Shown here in pieces: positions 63,763-64,000 of a stretch of 64,000 nucleotides of DNA (its first letter is position 1; every line of letters starts with the position of its first letter). Location: the NCBI GenBank assembly GCA_000169355.1, contig AAXX01000007.1:1-64000 (forward strand), given 5' to 3'. The stretch is from Flavobacteria bacterium BAL38 (GTDB lineage: Bacteria; Bacteroidota; Bacteroidia; Flavobacteriales; Flavobacteriaceae). Under the pieces are notes generated by a model, which was not told where the DNA came from, ran no database searches, and worked only from the letters and a program-made list of their open reading frames with translations. The translations under genes were made by a program, and so were the position numbers.

Positions 63763-64000
63763 ATGAAAATATTTTTACCTAAAATAAAAGTTTTAATAAT
63801 ATTTATTTTTGTTTCTATAAACATAAAAGCTCAAGTTGTGATTAACGAGGTAATGCTAAAGCCTAGTCCGTTTACTGGTGCTGTTACTAATGGCTGTGTT
63901 CAATCGATGGCTCAAACCGATTTAACCTGTGGGAATGAGTATATTGAGCTTTATAATACTGACCCTTGTAATCCTATTGATATTAGTTGTTTTATAATTG
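63763..64000 (+). CDS. Lamin-tail domain surface protein, N-terminal part
   Basis: A frame of 79 codons opens at ATG 63763 and runs off the window end. It has a signal peptide (residues 1-23, ending NIKAQ) followed by VVINEVMLKPS and EYIELYNTDPCNPIDISCF, the same lamin-tail segment as in the large repeat protein at about 58850-58960. It is probably a paralogous T9SS cargo in the same cluster. The C-terminal sorting domain is outside the window. Confidence 0.82.
   Translation, partial: MKIFLPKIKVLIIFIFVSINIKAQVVINEVMLKPSPFTGAVTNGCVQSMAQTDLTCGNEYIELYNTDPCNPIDISCFII

Overview
The window is a stretch of chromosome from a low-GC member of the Bacteroidetes, most likely a Flavobacterium or close relative (Flavobacteriaceae). 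The evidence is the strong A+T bias, type IX secretion (T9SS) proteins (PorP/SprF and a CHU_C/type B sorting domain), a CAL67264-family membrane protein, the order DUF2520 - KdsC-like HAD - UbiA prenyltransferase - Maf - MscS, weak Shine-Dalgarno sequences, and Bacteroidetes-type promoters (TTG, 19-20 nt, then TAnnTTTG). No rRNA, tRNA, CRISPR array or prophage was seen. Most of the window is housekeeping chromosome; the one clear mobile element is an IS3-family insertion sequence.

Layout. 1-1724: tail of a cbb3 oxidase assembly operon (ccoG end, ccoH/fixH, DsbD_2/SafE-like membrane protein). 1792-6037 (minus): PIG-L deacetylase, an overlooked 34-residue membrane peptide, and a sodium:solute symporter. 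6122-9940 (minus): MscS, Maf, UbiA, four-helix-bundle, KdsC-like and DUF2520 genes. 10046-12475 (minus): pheT. 12788-15284 (minus): secreted alpha/beta hydrolase, a lipoprotein, bestrophin-like channel. 15374-20861 (minus): complete RND efflux operon (adaptor, pump, TolC). 21003-23129: recG. 23304-25376: M1 peptidase. 26126-30160: UvrD/PcrA helicase, Sua5/YrdC, carboxypeptidase-regulatory-domain protein. 30215-33083 (minus): OmpA lipoprotein, GT2 glycosyltransferase, membrane protein, PD-(D/E)XK protein. 33118-36602: second four-helix-bundle gene, holA, CAL67264 protein, ettA. 36622-38990 (minus): DEAD-box helicase, hutG. 39106-42806: coiled-coil membrane protein, crcB and hutI (minus), corA with a GQN motif. 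42888-43058: a 56-residue membrane protein with its own promoter. 43116-44467: the IS3-family element. 44483-51000: TonB-type outer membrane receptor, ArsC-like protein, CPBP protease, menE, second M1 peptidase. 51275-56649: a soluble GAF/multi-PAS histidine kinase, a receiver-only response regulator and an unrecognised multi-spanning membrane protein. 56798-64000: a T9SS cluster of a giant repeat-rich surface protein, PorP/SprF, an OmpA/PD40 periplasmic protein and the start of a second lamin-tail surface protein.

The most distinctive observations are: the 34-residue peptide packed between the deacetylase and symporter genes; a 20-bp perfect inverted repeat covering the start codon of the T9SS surface protein; a roughly 410-bp near-identical duplication inside that gene; the GQN variant in CorA; an IS3-family element with a clear A6G slippery site, 3-bp target duplication and a palindrome over its stop codon; two four-helix-bundle genes interrupting otherwise ordinary gene neighbourhoods, each flanked by short degenerate repeats; and many gene gaps made of degenerate 5-12 nt tandem words. 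I did not find a clearly new defence or mobile system.
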